Below the pieces are notes generated by a model. That model searched no databases, was not told where the DNA came from, and worked only from the letters and a program-made list of their open reading frames with translations. Shown here in pieces: positions 41,243 to 54,140 of a stretch of 64,000 bases of DNA. The position numbers and the translations under genes were made by a program. The stretch is from Baylisascaris procyonis (taxonomy: Eukaryota; Nematoda; Chromadorea; Rhabditida; Ascarididae). Every line of letters starts with the position of its first letter. Within the stretch, counting starts at the first letter, position 1. The stretch lies in contig JAZARR010000187.1 of NCBI GenBank assembly GCA_037389465.1, positions 3,410,001-3,474,000 on the forward strand. The letters run 5' to 3'.

Positions 41243-43154
41243 CAGATATGTCGCATAGAGTAGGTTACATATATTTAAATATAGATTAAACGCAAAATAT
41301 GATGCTACACAATATCGTAGGACAATTAAAAAAGCCTAGACGTCCTTGAATTTTTTTTTTCCGGAGAAAAGGTGATTTATTTGGTTTGAAAGAATGAATG
41401 AGATCGTCACTGAAGGAAATGTTAGGTGCATTAAAATGTTCGCATTGAAACATCTGAAGTTGCAATTAAATGAACAAGCCGATCGATGAATAAAAGAAAA
41501 TTTTGCGAAAAACATTCAGAACACAAAAGAAAATAGTAAAAAAACATAAATAAAAAAATCGATGCAAGTCTAGTGCTGAATGAAAAAAAAAAAACTTTTG
41601 AACGCAACAAAAATTAAACGTCACTTCCTTCGATAAGGGAGATTCTGTGAGAGAGGAGCTTGACGTGGCGAAAATTTATTTGTGGCGGTTAGGCAACAGC
41701 GTACCACCTCGCTATGCCTTCCCTCCCCCTTCCCCTACTTCGTTCCATTTCCATCCTCAATTGCTAATGGTAAGCAAAACTAATATGCAAGTAGAAGGTG
41801 GTACTGCAGTCGGGGATAAACTATGATAAGGGAACCAATTTCAGCGCTTCTAAGCATTTGTGTTAGGAACCTTAAATCAACAGACAAAATAAGCATTATT
41901 CCCAAATATTGTTTTCTTTTTACGATAAAGTTTGACGTTCTATAGCCGTTTTCCTATCTTCCATATTCGGCGGTTTTCGTAATTTTTTCCACGGAATGAA
42001 GTCGATGAATAATTTGAGCAATATGTAAATGGCGCTTAGTGGATTAGAGAAAAACGAATATGCATCACGCTTACCATACATCGAAATCGTTCTTGACCGG
42101 CCGTATCCCAAATCTGCATTTGTAGCGATTCACCATCTACATCTCTACAACAAAAGAACAGACGGTTACATAGTAAAGATTAGCGATAGAGAAAACCCTC
42201 ATAGTAATAGATGGTAAAATTTAAAGAACGGGAAAGTTTAACTGATGAGTGATGGAAGTTGGCAATAAGAAAATAATGTTGCGAAGATAGTGCTATAGAA
42301 ATTCTAATGAAAAGCGTATTTCATGAATATATGTTGAAATAGATTATTCTACTATGGTTGTCATTTGGTGGTTTAACGAGTATGCAAATGTAGCAACATG
42401 GCGATTACAAAATAAACGCTGAGAAGTACCATGAACAAGGAAACTCAATGATTTAGAAAAATCCTTCTATGCACCTTGAATAATAAAATTTTTTCTTTGA
42501 AAAAAAAAGCTTTCTATACAACACTGTTATTTACGCACATAATAGAAATGAAAATAATCTTACTATTACCGCTGATATGTGCACTTCTCATAGGTACTCA
42601 TTGGGAGGCATCCAAGAAGACGATAACTCGCTCATAACGAGCTCGTAGTATACATCAAGTTTCTCATGATCTACGAAAATAAAAATCGAGGATCAAGAAG
42701 GAAGAGCTAAGGGAAGGATTATTCCTAAACAGTGAAGTTCGTTTTCCACAGCATTAAACAAATATGCAAAAAAAGCGATTTTGAATGGAACACTTTCCCT
42801 TCAAGTGTTAAAATATCAACATTTATAATTCACACTCTCCCTGGTGTATTTTCAAAATTTACAGCAATTAGTTGAAGATAGCTATATTATGATTTAAGAA
42901 ATAAAGGAAACATGCCAAACTGTGGATACAATGAGCAATCAAATGAAACGGAAGTGATGAAAAATGACAATTAAAATTTTTCTTATAAAATTTTTAATTA
43001 AACGCACATATTGAGTACATTAAATAAATGAATAAAGTGTTGAATAAAGAAACTAACGCTTCACATGTGACGAATGATGCACCAATAGTTGCGTTGTGTG
43101 TGGTAAGTTCACCACCATATAGTTGACGATAGATAATACTTGTTTTACCAACAC
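39148..43154 (-). CDS. Divergent Rab GTPase, Rab5/Rab22-like (5' exon missing)
   Basis: Five exons (43154-43058, 42144-42075, 41040-40947, 39766-39608, 39299-39148) join with matching phases and encode about 190 residues. Motifs: the end of the P-loop (GVGKTS), effector Thr in [26 protein letters not shown], guanine-binding NKGD, and a C-terminal CC followed by three residues (KRCCGIL), an accepted Rab prenylation form (CCXXX). The TIGASF and AAIIVYDIT blocks are Rab5/22/31-like. The G5 element, normally ETSAK, reads EITAL, a real divergence at the base-contacting loop. Expected to act on membranes of the endocytic route. The first exon, with the start of the P-loop, was not found with confidence; introns up to 1.2 kb hold other material. 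Confidence 0.88.
39357..39431. repeat. (AT)n microsatellite in a Rab intron
   Basis: About 75 bp of AT dinucleotides in the last intron of the divergent Rab gene, less than 60 bp upstream of its acceptor. Confidence 0.98.
40195..40730 (-). CDS. Unidentified exons nested in a Rab intron
   Basis: Inside the 1.18-kb intron between Rab exons at 40947 and 39766, and on the same strand, lie two open segments: 40730-40498 behind an acceptor (CGCCTTCAG) and 40465-40195 ending at a stop. They join in frame across a 32-nt pyrimidine-rich GT-AG interval (GTGGGATC...CCCCTTAG), giving 167 residues. The peptide is hydrophilic, with a charged helix-like part ([18 protein letters not shown]) and a Ser/Arg/Gln-rich tail. 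No family recognised. It may be the 3' end of a nested gene, an alternative exon set of the Rab gene, or a retroposed copy with a frameshift. An ATG start upstream was not found. Confidence 0.4.
41149..41237. repeat. (AT)n microsatellite in a Rab intron
   Basis: About 89 bp of AT dinucleotides just upstream of the third Rab exon identified here. Confidence 0.98.
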
Positions 43155-43475
43155 CTTAAATACAGTCTTTTGCTCGATGATTATAACTAAAGATAGTTTT
43201 TTTTTTCATGATACTTTATGTCAATAGTTTCATGATTAAAGATAGTTTATTATGGCTGCCAAATAAGCAAAATTAGGAAAACTGAAATGAACAGAAATGC
43301 AGGATAAATAATTCGTCCTTCGCAATGAAATAATAAAGGAAGACATAGGAAGCATTATCCCCATTTGGTATCTATGTATGTGACATATTGCTCGGGAATT
43401 AAGCATGTTATTTTCATCGCTAAAGGATTGGTAGATGGAAGTGAGTGCGTTCGATAATACATATGTGTTAGGCTA

Positions 43476-43757
43476 TCAAGCTGGTCCTGTAATAACAGGA
43501 GAGACGAATAAGCGATACGTCTTATCGAGGTGTAAACAGCAATCTACCGTAGGTGATTTCTGTTTACAACAAAGACGATTTGATAAGATCCAACGATCGA
43601 AGCGAGCAAATGCAATAGAGGTCCCTTCAACATTCACATATGTCGACCCGTTTTGTTTACACACCCAACATCGTGAAGGGGATTCCCCCACTTGATAACA
43701 CATCGCCGCATATCGCTGCAAATGTGCAATACGCACAAATTTATATGTCACAATCAA
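43476..43757 (-). CDS. Ambiguous open region, Cys-rich frame
   Basis: A minus frame of 93 residues carries a CWVC motif and several other cysteines, preceded inside the frame by a good acceptor (CACATTTGCAG). The plus strand is also open over the same bases (86 residues from 43435), so the coding strand is unclear. I lean to minus because of the acceptor. No family recognised. Confidence 0.2.
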   Translation of the reverse strand: MIVTYKFVRIAHLQRYAAMCYQVGESPSRCWVCKQNGSTYVNVEGTSIAFARFDRWILSNRLCCKQKSPTVDCCLHLDKTYRLFVSPVITGPA

Positions 43758-44014
43758 TTCCCATTGCTTTTCATCAATAATCGCAACAGGAATCCGCGTT
43801 CACAAGTTGAATTTATAATGCACTATGAGAGAATTTTCGAATATTTTCATTAAAAAGGAAAACGAACGAAGAACAACATCCAATCGCTTCTTTACATTGT
43901 TAGCTGCTGGGTGGTCATCATCGAATAGTACCGTCATAGATTCACTCAGTTTCTTCTTTGACAGTTTTCGCGCTTTCCGCTTACTATGCCTTACGTATAA
44001 ATCTTCTCCCTCAC

Positions 44015-44166
44015 CTTCTCCACTTAATAAAGCTACCAATTCGGAGAGGTCCTTCAAAGTTCTCTTCAAATTTTCCTTTTCTGGGAGATTTTCGACTTTC
44101 TCCCGTATCCCTTATCCCTCTGCCTCTGCTCGTTCGACCACTCGGCGAATAACAAAAAAAGTCCAT
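44015..44166 (-). CDS. Candidate 5' exon, basic N-terminus
   Basis: An ATG at 44166 opens 50 codons ending at a consensus donor (AGAAG|GTGAGG). The peptide starts MDFFCYSPSG and continues Arg/Gly/Ser-rich. It could be the missing 5' exon of the divergent Rab, but no P-loop exon was found between them. A second minus frame in another phase (about 44120-43800, Lys/Glu/Leu-rich) and a 144-residue plus frame overlap it, so the assignment is weak. Confidence 0.25.
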
Positions 44167-45466
44167 CGCAGTAACTCCATCAAAATAATGATAGCTCTAT
44201 GCAAATACGCTTACTTATCGCGTGACCCCAATGAAGCTTTAAAGGAGAAGAATATTTGAAAAGAAACGATGTTACTCTTTGGCGTTCCGCTGAATTGTTT
44301 ATTTTTTTGAAATCTTTCGCACAAACATAAAATAAACTAACCTCCTAATTCTCTCAATATCCCTTAAGCATCGTGCTCTTTATTTTATCACAAGAATTAA
44401 ATCCGAAAGGAATTGAACTCCAATAGAGGTTTTAATTTCTCGCTCGTATGGCAGCTGTAGTTTTTAGGTATAAATGCTTTGCAGGTCGATGCAAAATGTA
44501 GCATTTCTTGAATTAATTGAATTTCTGGTAATTAGTTACATACTTGTTTGTTGTGTAAGATGTTTATGTAGAATAGACTTTAATCCGGATACAAATGCCG
44601 AAGGAAATACCTTCCAACATTATGAATATATTAGAAGCAAGAAGATGACAACGATGAGAATGACGAATGACAACGAGAAGAGCAGTATAAGAAACAAAGT
44701 TATGACAAGAGCATAACAAATTCCATCAATCACAGAAACTAATCTCAGGGATAGATACATGATGGAGGAAGTGGATTAGGTAAACAAACCAGAATTCCCA
44801 AGTGTAACGACCTTCGCTTTGGATGAGGGAATCGAGAGTGAAACGTCGTCTGCATGTTCACGCACTGCCGCTTTCACCCTTTCAGATGCATACAAAGACT
44901 TCCATGAGTGCTCCATTGTATCACTGCAGATTTCTTAAAAGAGTTGATAGTGGATCAAATAGAATCAAGTATTGGCGCCGATATATTCATCTGTATCCAT
45001 CGAATCGTATCGATATATAATCAAACAACTCATATAATCAAACGCCAAATATCGTCCAATAAGATCCATTGGCAGCATCCATGATACCGTTAGGTTATGA
45101 CTTGCATTCTATGTTCTTGCAAGTAAATACACCTGTAGAATATAAGGCCAGTTGTCTGGACCATTAACGATAAATTCATACAGATTAAAATTTGTTTCCT
45201 ACAACTTGCTTTTTTAAGGAGGAACGATTATAGCCGTACGATGCAAGGAAGGTCCTATGAACACAGTAACCTAGTTCAACCTAGTTCGTTGGTTAGCCTC
45301 AATTATTTCTCCCGAAACGGGAAGAAAGACGACAACTAGTGTTTGGGATGGGAGATAGGGTTGCACGTTGTGTAGAGAAAATGAACGGTGGATTTTCTTA
45401 GTTGTTTGAATATTAATGAATGGGATAGTTGAATCAATATGAAATAAAAGATTTTCAAATTTTCAG

Positions 45467-45784
45467 AACGCTTTGAGAGAGAAAACATCAGAGACTACAA
45501 AGGAAGAAAAAAATGTGCAGAGAGAAATGCGAGCAAATGAGATTGCTTTGGTATCGAACCTCCGTAATGTTATTGTTGACTGCCGATTATCTAGAAGAGG
45601 TGGGCTTCTCTCAGGTTGGACTACTACCATTCCCGTACCTTCGCAGGATCTGAATAATCGGGAGGAACAAAAAAAAATAAGCACTCTAATCGTATGGTTT
45701 TTTCCTCCCTGTGAAATAAACCACGAAAGCAAAGCTATGAGAGAATTGCAACGAGCATCAGCGGTGCTGTGGACAATGCAATGA
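45467..45784 (+). CDS. Candidate exon, coiled-coil-like start
   Basis: After an AATTTTCAG acceptor a plus frame of 105 residues runs to a stop. The first half is Glu/Lys/Arg-rich and heptad-like (LREKTSETTKEEKNVQREM); the rest is mixed. No upstream exon, signal or family is recognised. The opposite strand is partly open too. Confidence 0.25.
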   Translation, partial: NALREKTSETTKEEKNVQREMRANEIALVSNLRNVIVDCRLSRRGGLLSGWTTTIPVPSQDLNNREEQKKISTLIVWFFPPCEINHESKAMRELQRASAVLWTMQ

Positions 45785-45789
45785 GCATA

Positions 45790-48700
45790 GACGAAACAGG
45801 TTCCGATAACGCTGAGGCATCACTGTAACGTGAGGGTCAAACCCACGAGGGTTTAGTGACGTATTGCAAATACGATCGTGCAATCAATCATCCCATCGCA
45901 TCACAAAACAGTGATGCGCTTATAGACCATACAAAGCAAGACCGCCCAATACTGTATATTTTTAAACAGAAATTTCCACAAAACCTTAGCTATTTGAAAA
46001 AGTTCTTTGCCGAAAATCGTTTTTACGATCACACTTGAGAAGTACTGGAGAAATGTAACTTGCAAGTTTTGTGCTGTTCTTTGGCCAGTCAATTATATTA
46101 AGGTCGCTATCATAGCTGTTAAATTTCAACTGTGCAACTTTCAAGAATTGTGAGTTCAAGCAGCTGCCAACAAACAGACAGACAAACAAATAGACGCATG
46201 CGCAGGCAATACGCCACTATAGTACAAGACGTTCACAAAAGTGCTGTCCGTATGAATAGGATCGGCTCTACCAGTGGCGATGATGAATGTCATACAATTC
46301 CTGATTTGTGAAGAGCTAGATGCTCCAAGCATTTCATTCGCCTTGTTCGAATTTGAGCCAAGAAACAAACGCGTAATAACGCTGAAAGTACGTAAAGACA
46401 GAAGCGCCTAAATGTTGAACGTCGATTTTTATCAGTAAGCAATCCATCTTATCGTCTTTATTTGCGTTAACATCTTCGATTGGATCTGCATGGTGGGAAA
46501 CGGGCCGGCAGATAATCAATCTATTGTTTGAATAAATCATGAAAGGATAGTGCTATGCACCCTCGCTTTATCGTTGAAAAAAAACCCCACCACCTTGGTC
46601 CTAGGAAATTATGCTTTAAAAATTTACATTTGAAATATTTTATAAATAGTAGAGTGAATATTTTTCACGAATACAAAACTATCACCGTAATGATGGTTTA
46701 GGTCCATCCAATTTTTCGAGATCTAAAGCTTTAAACTTTCGAAATTCCTGGTGGAGTGCCACAGTGAATTTATGGGAAAAAAATAGAAGTGCTAGAGAGG
46801 TGGATGCGATATACACTTTTATATTTCATTTCACTAGATCGATCAACTATTCAAATATGCAAATGCCGATAATTGAAAAAAATAATCGCCTGAAAATGAG
46901 CTTCCTCATGAAATTATTCGATTAGATAGTATAAATCTTGAGTCTATGAACTGCTTTTTTTTCTCAACAAATACGGCCGTCAACAAAAATTTCATTGCTT
47001 CCTCAAAAAGACAAACAGTAACGCATGCGGGAAACACATGAAATCAATGATATCTTGCAAGGAATTGATTGCCAAAAATTTCGAGAAATCGATTTATTAA
47101 AAAATATTAGAGCAGAAACAATAAATTTTGTTATGGAATGTAGAAAAATCAAAATCATCGGTGGCAACAATCTACGGTAATTGATAAGAAAACTTCGATG
47201 AACTCTGAGTTTTCATGTAGTCAACTCAGCACAGATCATGCAACAAAACTTTGCATTCACTCATTTTTTTTTAACGTGAAACGATTTCACTGTGGAAGAA
47301 ATGAGCATCTTCGACTCAACGAAAATAGCGGGCAGGCGTGGTGGACGAAAATTTCAGTGCAGTAATCACTTGGTACCCCATTTGTTGTGAATCTACTTTG
47401 ATCTTCCATGTTGAAAAATTATTTCAACTGAATAGGATATCAACTTAATTTTCAAAAACGCTTTCTTAATAAGCAGAAGAAATGTGAAGGAGGAATGAAG
47501 AAAGAGGGAAAATTTCTAACGCTTATAAGCGGAAATAAATCCTCTCAAAATGAGCGCATTTAAAAATATTTAAAACAATACCTACTACCAGATGTACTTT
47601 TATATTCCGCTCATTTGACCAACCGGTTTCGTAAATTATTAACAAAAAATGAAACATCTCGAAAAATAGTTTCAAATTTTGACTCAACAAATCATCCGCA
47701 CACAATTTTTTATTAAAAAAATTTTTTTGCTGTTCAACGCACTGATAAATAAATTTGAGTGGGAATCTTTTTCCGCATTCAAATATTTATAACTCCTTTC
47801 AAGATCGGCCAATTAATGTGCGTTATGCTATAGAAAGCTATTTTCTGGTGTAAATAATACTGATCAAATTTTGCAACTTTTTTTACATGTTGCATAATAA
47901 ACCTATAATACATCTTAATTTGCAGAGATGCATAATAGAAAAAATGGAAAGAGAAATGTGCCGATATTCATCGAATTTTACTGAAAGAGAAGTTAAAGAT
48001 AAGAAAAAAGTAGTTAATAAGGGAAAAACAATATTTATGAATGCGTGGAAATAGTTGCCGATAACGGCCCACGTATATAAATGTTTATATCTAATGTGCA
48101 TATTCGACTATTCAAACAACGTCAACGTCTATTGATGTAATTATCATTTACAATTATAAAGGCTAGGATAATGTTGTGTATATGTATGGAGCGTTCTTTT
48201 TAAGGATATTCTTAATGAATAATGAATGGATCCACATGGATAACTATGTCGTCCATTTCTAAATAATATCAACTAAATCGCTCTTATGAGTGTCTTTTTG
48301 AAGATGTTGAGCCTAATATCATCTATGCCACTAAATATTATATCAAAGCTAGTGGTTTAATTAAAACTATCGTTACGAATAACCCGCCATTGTAGTATAT
48401 CTAGTTTTCAATGCGATAGTGATGCATCGGAAAATGATAGTATTTCAGTTGGATAGGACTATAATTTTTAAGTGTTTGAGGAACACTGTAAAGTGGATGA
48501 ACAATAGAGTACAGTTCAATAATAGCTGATAGGAGATGGTCTTTGTGGTATCTGAAGAAACTTCTAGAATTAGCTCAAGCTAGACCTTCAGCACTTCATC
48601 TGCTGAAGTTATTAAATAATTCAAAATTTAGAAACAAATGTAATAATAATATCGTGATGAAACGCCCATATATCATCATAACTATTTACTGTGAATTTCT

Positions 48701-49932
48701 TATCGGTACGATTCATAAAAAAGCTAACAAACAATTGTCAATATTTCGAAAGAATTGCATTCAAAGTTTTTGCAATGAAATTTCCACCTTATGAGCCTTC
48801 ATATTAAATTTTATGCGCTTTTTTAAATTTGAATAGTTTTATTTGCAAAATTCCAAAAATTAATTGAACAAAACAAATAAACAAATAGTAAAAGCAGCAC
48901 ATTTTAATGCGTGAAATTTCACAACAGTTCTATTTATGCCAATGAGTTGTAACGAAATCAATGATAACAACAAAATTAGTGATAACATCGGAGCGAATGC
49001 GATGGGAAATGCGGAAAAAGGGGCGGAAAATGATTCATAGCAATAACAGTAAACAGCAATGAAAGATTCTACTCTTCCACCTGTAATATTCTAGCAAAGT
49101 TGCAACAGTTTTATACATGATTGCACTAGCGCGTGATACTGCCTTATTTACCTGTGACCATGAATAAGCTGACCGACTGCAAATAAGAATGGCGCAGAAT
49201 ACACCCATTACCACGATAACAGCGATTTAAGATGCATAGGTAAAATTTTCCACGTAGCAAGTAAAAAATATCAATGAGAAATACGCCAAAATAGTACATA
49301 AGTGGGTAAATCAAAAACGAACCTAAAACTGCTTCAACAACGGGCGGAAACGAATAGAAAAGTTAATCGGGCACCTCACTCATTTATTGGTTCGCTAACC
49401 GCCTTTGGGATCTCAAACTCAACCACCAGAAACAAAAAAAAAAAAAAGAAAACGCTTTAGTGGGACACTACTACTCACACCTATGACATACAAGTGCAAC
49501 GAAAGACATGTAATTGTGTATATAGAATATCAGGTATACTGATGTTTTTCACACTGCAATATATTCGATGATAGGAGTGAATATTTGACTAAATTGAGGT
49601 CATTTTGCACAATGAGCTCAACTCAAATGTAGTTATTGAACGTATTCAATCGATCGGGCTACAGAGGTTGCAGAAAATCAGCTTTCACTTCTCAACGTAC
49701 AGATTAATCAAAGTGTATGCGATTAAAAGAAAAGTTCAACAACCTAAAGTTGGTTAATAAAGCTGAAAGTAAGGGAAAGAAGGGAAAATTAAAGTTATCG
49801 TATAGATGTGGGTTGCAATGTTGTTAAAGCCATCGTTCAAGTAGATGAGAGCGCACACTCGACGTCTAATGAATTATCTCTTCTGAATAATAGAGAAAAG
49901 AGCGCCCTGCAGCGCCCTAAACCCGTTTTCTT

Positions 49933-49999
<67 letters not shown>

Positions 50000-52690
50000 G
50001 TAAATAGGTATGTTAATGCTTCTTTACAAATAAAAAGTATTTCACATTTCTCACAAATTTCACTTATGGTACTATTCTTACTTAGAGTAATGCACTAGGA
50101 GGTAGCAGGGCTGTAGCCAAGCCGTAGGACAGGAGGAACTCTTCCTGCCGAAGCGATGCAATTGATTAGTAGGTAATTAGCTAGAAATAATTAGTAAGTA
50201 GGAGTCTTTGTAATACAGCTCAAGCATCCCCTTATTACGATGAAATATTTCTAGCAAGATATGGCTTTCAACGTTTTTTTTTTTCATTTGAACGGTTCTA
50301 CTTGCCTTTTTAAATGGTGAATACAATAAAAAAAAATTTCAAAGGTAAGAAGAGAACCGTAAAGTCCTAAACCAAGAGTGTAAATAATACTATAAATTAA
50401 CATTAATGGCAAATTTAATATAAATATTAATTAATGGAATGGAAACAAAAACTTAGATTAGAAAAATTATACTAACAGATTATAGTGAAATGGAATTTAA
50501 TATCGTTTTCTTCATTTGTCTTTCATTTAATTTGTAACGTTAAATTTAAAAGAGTTAATCGTTCTATGAAGAAAAATTTAAAAATAGTTGATCATACAAT
50601 AAAGAAAATATCAATCCAAGCTGTTCGAAAAGCTTCAACCTTAGAACTTCTATTGAGCAAAGCGTTGAGAATTTCTGAAGTCTTGGATTTAGTGATTTCG
50701 CATTATAATGCGTCACTTATCATTTCTGTTCATTCTTCTACACTCATCCGCTTAATTCGGCGAACGTGAAAAAGTTTTAGATGGCTGATATATCTATGAG
50801 CAATACTCTCAGACGTTTGCGAGAGAATTTCTGTTTTTAGTGTTTAAGAAGCAATCCCATATGCCCTATAGAACTTTTTCTTTCAAAATTAAAAGACAAT
50901 CTATAAGAAATATTTACTAATAGAAGGAAAAAAATCAAGCAAAAAAACGATCGATGTTTCTTTGTCTTAGGGACAGCTTGAAGGCATGTTCCTTGCTAGA
51001 TGGTAAGCGTGGCGAAACGATGAAGAAAAAGAGAGGTGATAGGGAAGAGTACGTGAAAATTTTGTGCTCGGAAATCTCGATGGTGCGTTAAATCTGCCAA
51101 AAATTCAACGATGAGGAGTTTTAAAGATTTGCATTCCCCCACCGATGATTCGCCGATTGAATAGCAAGTCAGAAAAACTATAAAATTTTCGCAATAGAGA
51201 ATAACTTTGCTTGATATTTTGTAGCAATAGACATTGATGACAGAAAGGATTCATCACATATCCTATCACTACTACTAACTAATAAGTCGAGTACAGTAAC
51301 TCTATGCTAACTATATGTTACTGTAATCTTACTATTAGCTAACGCAACTATCTGGACTAATTATTAGTGTTTGATCCTGCCTACCAATGCTATCGGTAAT
51401 AGTGAATGCTTATTATGAGCGCTGAGCACTACTCAAAGTCCCTAATATCAGTGCTATATGATCACACCTGATATTATTTAGAACCAAGAAGTGTTACCTA
51501 ATGCTAGATTCGAATAATGTCATTGACAACATGACCGACCATTATTATGAATTTATCTAAGACTATGATACTACAAATTACTTTATTCTGCTGTACTATT
51601 TCTCTAGCATCTAATACTAGACATTCCACTGATACTATTATTACTGGAACTATCTGATTATTATTTGTGCTGTTTTTATTTAAATAATGCTACTGCTAGA
51701 AAAACTTTCTAAAACTATAAAATGAAAGCAAAGAACGAAATCTTTTGGGAGAGTATGATGAGATGCAATTGTGATGTGCATCTCTCAATGTGCTGATTGA
51801 TGCACTGCGTTGTGCCTAATGCAATAGTGATCATCATCGGCTGTGCTGTTGTAAACGAGAAATTTTATTCAACATTTACGCTCATAGGGGGGTTTCCACT
51901 GGAAAGCGTCTGGTGTACAACCTTCTTATGTTACTCCCAGTTGTAAATCACGCACTCAATATCTGCAACGCCCTAATAGCTGGAGCATTTTACGGTCGAG
52001 GTCACTCTTGAGATACGGCACGTCTTGTGACCGACTGACCATCGACTTACCGCACCGCTTAATCAATAGCCTAGGCAACGCAATGTGCATCCCCACGGTG
52101 ATAAGGTGATATGACGTCATGGTGATGGAACTTTCGAGACACACTTGGATAAATGCTTAGTGATAAAACAATAACCAAACATACTCCATTAGCGTAATTA
52201 TTCATATATGCATATGTTGCATAAAATCGCATATATTCAATATAATTGGCTAGCCAAAATTAAAGTTTTGCATGTATGAATTCAAAACTATGAAACAGGA
52301 AAGAAAACGATACATTCCAACGGATTTGGGTAGAACATAATTATTTGATCAAAGCCAAGCCGGTTCCGATCAGGCTACGGGCTAAGCAGGATTGATTCGA
52401 GCCATTTCATGTCGTTAGCAATTATTTCGATCTGAACTCTCGTATGTTTAACGCAAGCACCCTATCAATTAAACGGGAAATAAGTTACGTTACCATGGAC
52501 CTGACTAGAGAAGAAACCCAACTATGCAGGATTCGAAAGGCGGTCTCGCATAAAATGGTTTCTTAGCGTATCTATGGCGGTGATTTTGAAACCCTTGCAA
52601 ATCGAGGAATTCAGACCTGTCTGACGATAGGTTTCTGGTGAGGTGATGGGTAGTTTCTTCATCAATTGCTATTACAAGAAGTGCATGGCG
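45790..52690. other. Long AT-rich region without a supported gene
   Basis: Only isolated 60-95 codon frames are seen, mostly Lys/Asn/Ile/Phe-rich as expected by chance in AT-rich DNA. The longest plausible one is at 50485-50769 (+), 94 residues, with basic helix-like sequence but no splice context. It holds one AT microsatellite. I see no RNA gene. Confidence 0.4.
49937..49998. repeat. (AT)n microsatellite
   Basis: About 62 bp of TA dinucleotides in otherwise featureless sequence. Confidence 0.97.
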
Positions 52691-52694
52691 ATTA

Positions 52695-54140
52695 TATTGA
52701 ATATTCAAACATATCATCGTGGAAACGAAAAAAATGTTTCAGTGAATATTTCATCTGGAAGGCTAAGCGATAAGACTATAAGCCTAAACGAATTGATACA
52801 CAAAAAAGAGGAACATAAAGCGGAATATGTGAAGCAACGTTAATAATAAATATATCAAACGAAATTAACGACAATGTGCACTGACTATCACATCTCGCCA
52901 TATGACGTTGAATCGTAATGAATGTTGAATGCAGTGCGGTTTGTCAATGACAAGCAATGCGGGCAGCAGGGGTCACATGAATCCCGCAGCTACGCTAGCG
53001 GGGTCACTTCAATAGATGACCACATGACGATCAATAATCACACTTCTGCTTCAGCACTGGCATAGAAGTTATGCAGCTAGGCCTATGATCAAATAAAAGA
53101 AACAAGGCAAATCACCATTGTACATGCTAATTGTTATCTCCTCATAAAACTATATGATCATGCCAATGATCACATCGAAATTTCTGTAGTTTGCATGTTC
53201 TCTGTTTCGACGTGTCGTCGCGCTAATTAAGTGATCATCACTGAAGACCGATTTTAGAATATTTTTACTTGAAGGGTGTTTGTTTGTTGAGCATATCATG
53301 TGTGAAGTTAAGAATCGCCTCTAGGTCACAACCGCTAGCTGTAACACATTCGCGAACGGCTAAACGTTTTGATAATCTGAGCCTAAATCGATGAATCGAA
53401 TCCCTGGAGCTGAAGGGCGGCTCTAACCGAATTTGTGAACTTTTATGGCGCGTAAGCTGCCCCAGCAGGCATCTTTTCAATGAGGAATGTGCTGTCGAAG
53501 GTCACATTAGAAACAAAGGGCGAGCAATTCGAAATCCCCGGCGCTTCAGATCGAAATTGGAACCGATCGGCGATTGAGCCGTCGCGCAATCAGCATTACT
53601 CCAAGGTACACGTTATGCAGTGCTTCAAGTGGTAAAGATTTTGAGTCTAAAATGTTCTAAAACTAGTCTACTATATGGGGTTTGGGAAGATCCAAGCACC
53701 ACTGCCCTTATATCGCTGACCCTTCTTGGTATATCAATCATAGGCCTAGCTGCATAACTTCTATGCAAGTGCTAGAGCAGAAGTGCGATTATTGATCGTC
53801 ATGTGGTCATCTATTAAAGTGACCCCGCTAGCATAGCTGCGGGATTCGTGTGACCCCTGCTGCCCACATTGCTTGTCATTGAGAAACCGCACTGCATTCA
53901 ATGTTCATTACGATTCAACGTGATATGGTGGATATGGAACAATCAGTGCATATTGTCGTTAATTTCGTTTGATATATTTATTATTAACGTTGTTTCACAT
54001 ATTCCGCTTTATGTTCCCCTTTTTTGTGTATCAATTCGTTTAGGCTTGTAGTCTTATCGCTTAGCCTTTCAGATGAAATATTCACTGAAACATTTTTTCT
54101 GTTTCCAGCGAGGATAATATCTTTGAATATTCCATGTAAT
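52695..54140. repeat. Inverted duplication, about 400-bp arms with a 647-bp spacer
   Basis: The arm at about 52695-53089 returns in reverse complement at about 53737-54140 with high identity. Shared blocks include GACCACATGACGATCAATAATC, CGTAATGAATGTTGAATGCAGT and CGATAAGACTA-AAGCC. The spacer (53090-53736) is unique. Both arms keep an open frame pointing inward to a shared stop (52643-52843 on plus, 54211-53984 on minus; shared peptide SLNELIHKK). Outside the arms the flanks do not match. It could be a mobile element with long terminal inverted repeats or a local inverted segmental duplication; no transposase motif is visible. Confidence 0.85.

Noticed and set aside
43435..43757. P-loop exon for the divergent Rab
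   Set aside because: A minus exon ending TMLG could splice in phase into the GVGKTS exon, but it lacks the first glycine of the GxxxxGK motif and a hydrophobic strand before it.
43825..44259. 144-residue plus-strand frame
   Set aside because: It is Ser/Arg/Phe-rich and antisense to two minus frames with better codon use and a consensus donor; kept only as part of an ambiguous region.
53265..53480. 71-residue minus frame in the spacer of the inverted duplication, considered as a transposase
   Set aside because: It is too short, with no DDE or other catalytic motif, and no similar frame extends into the arms.
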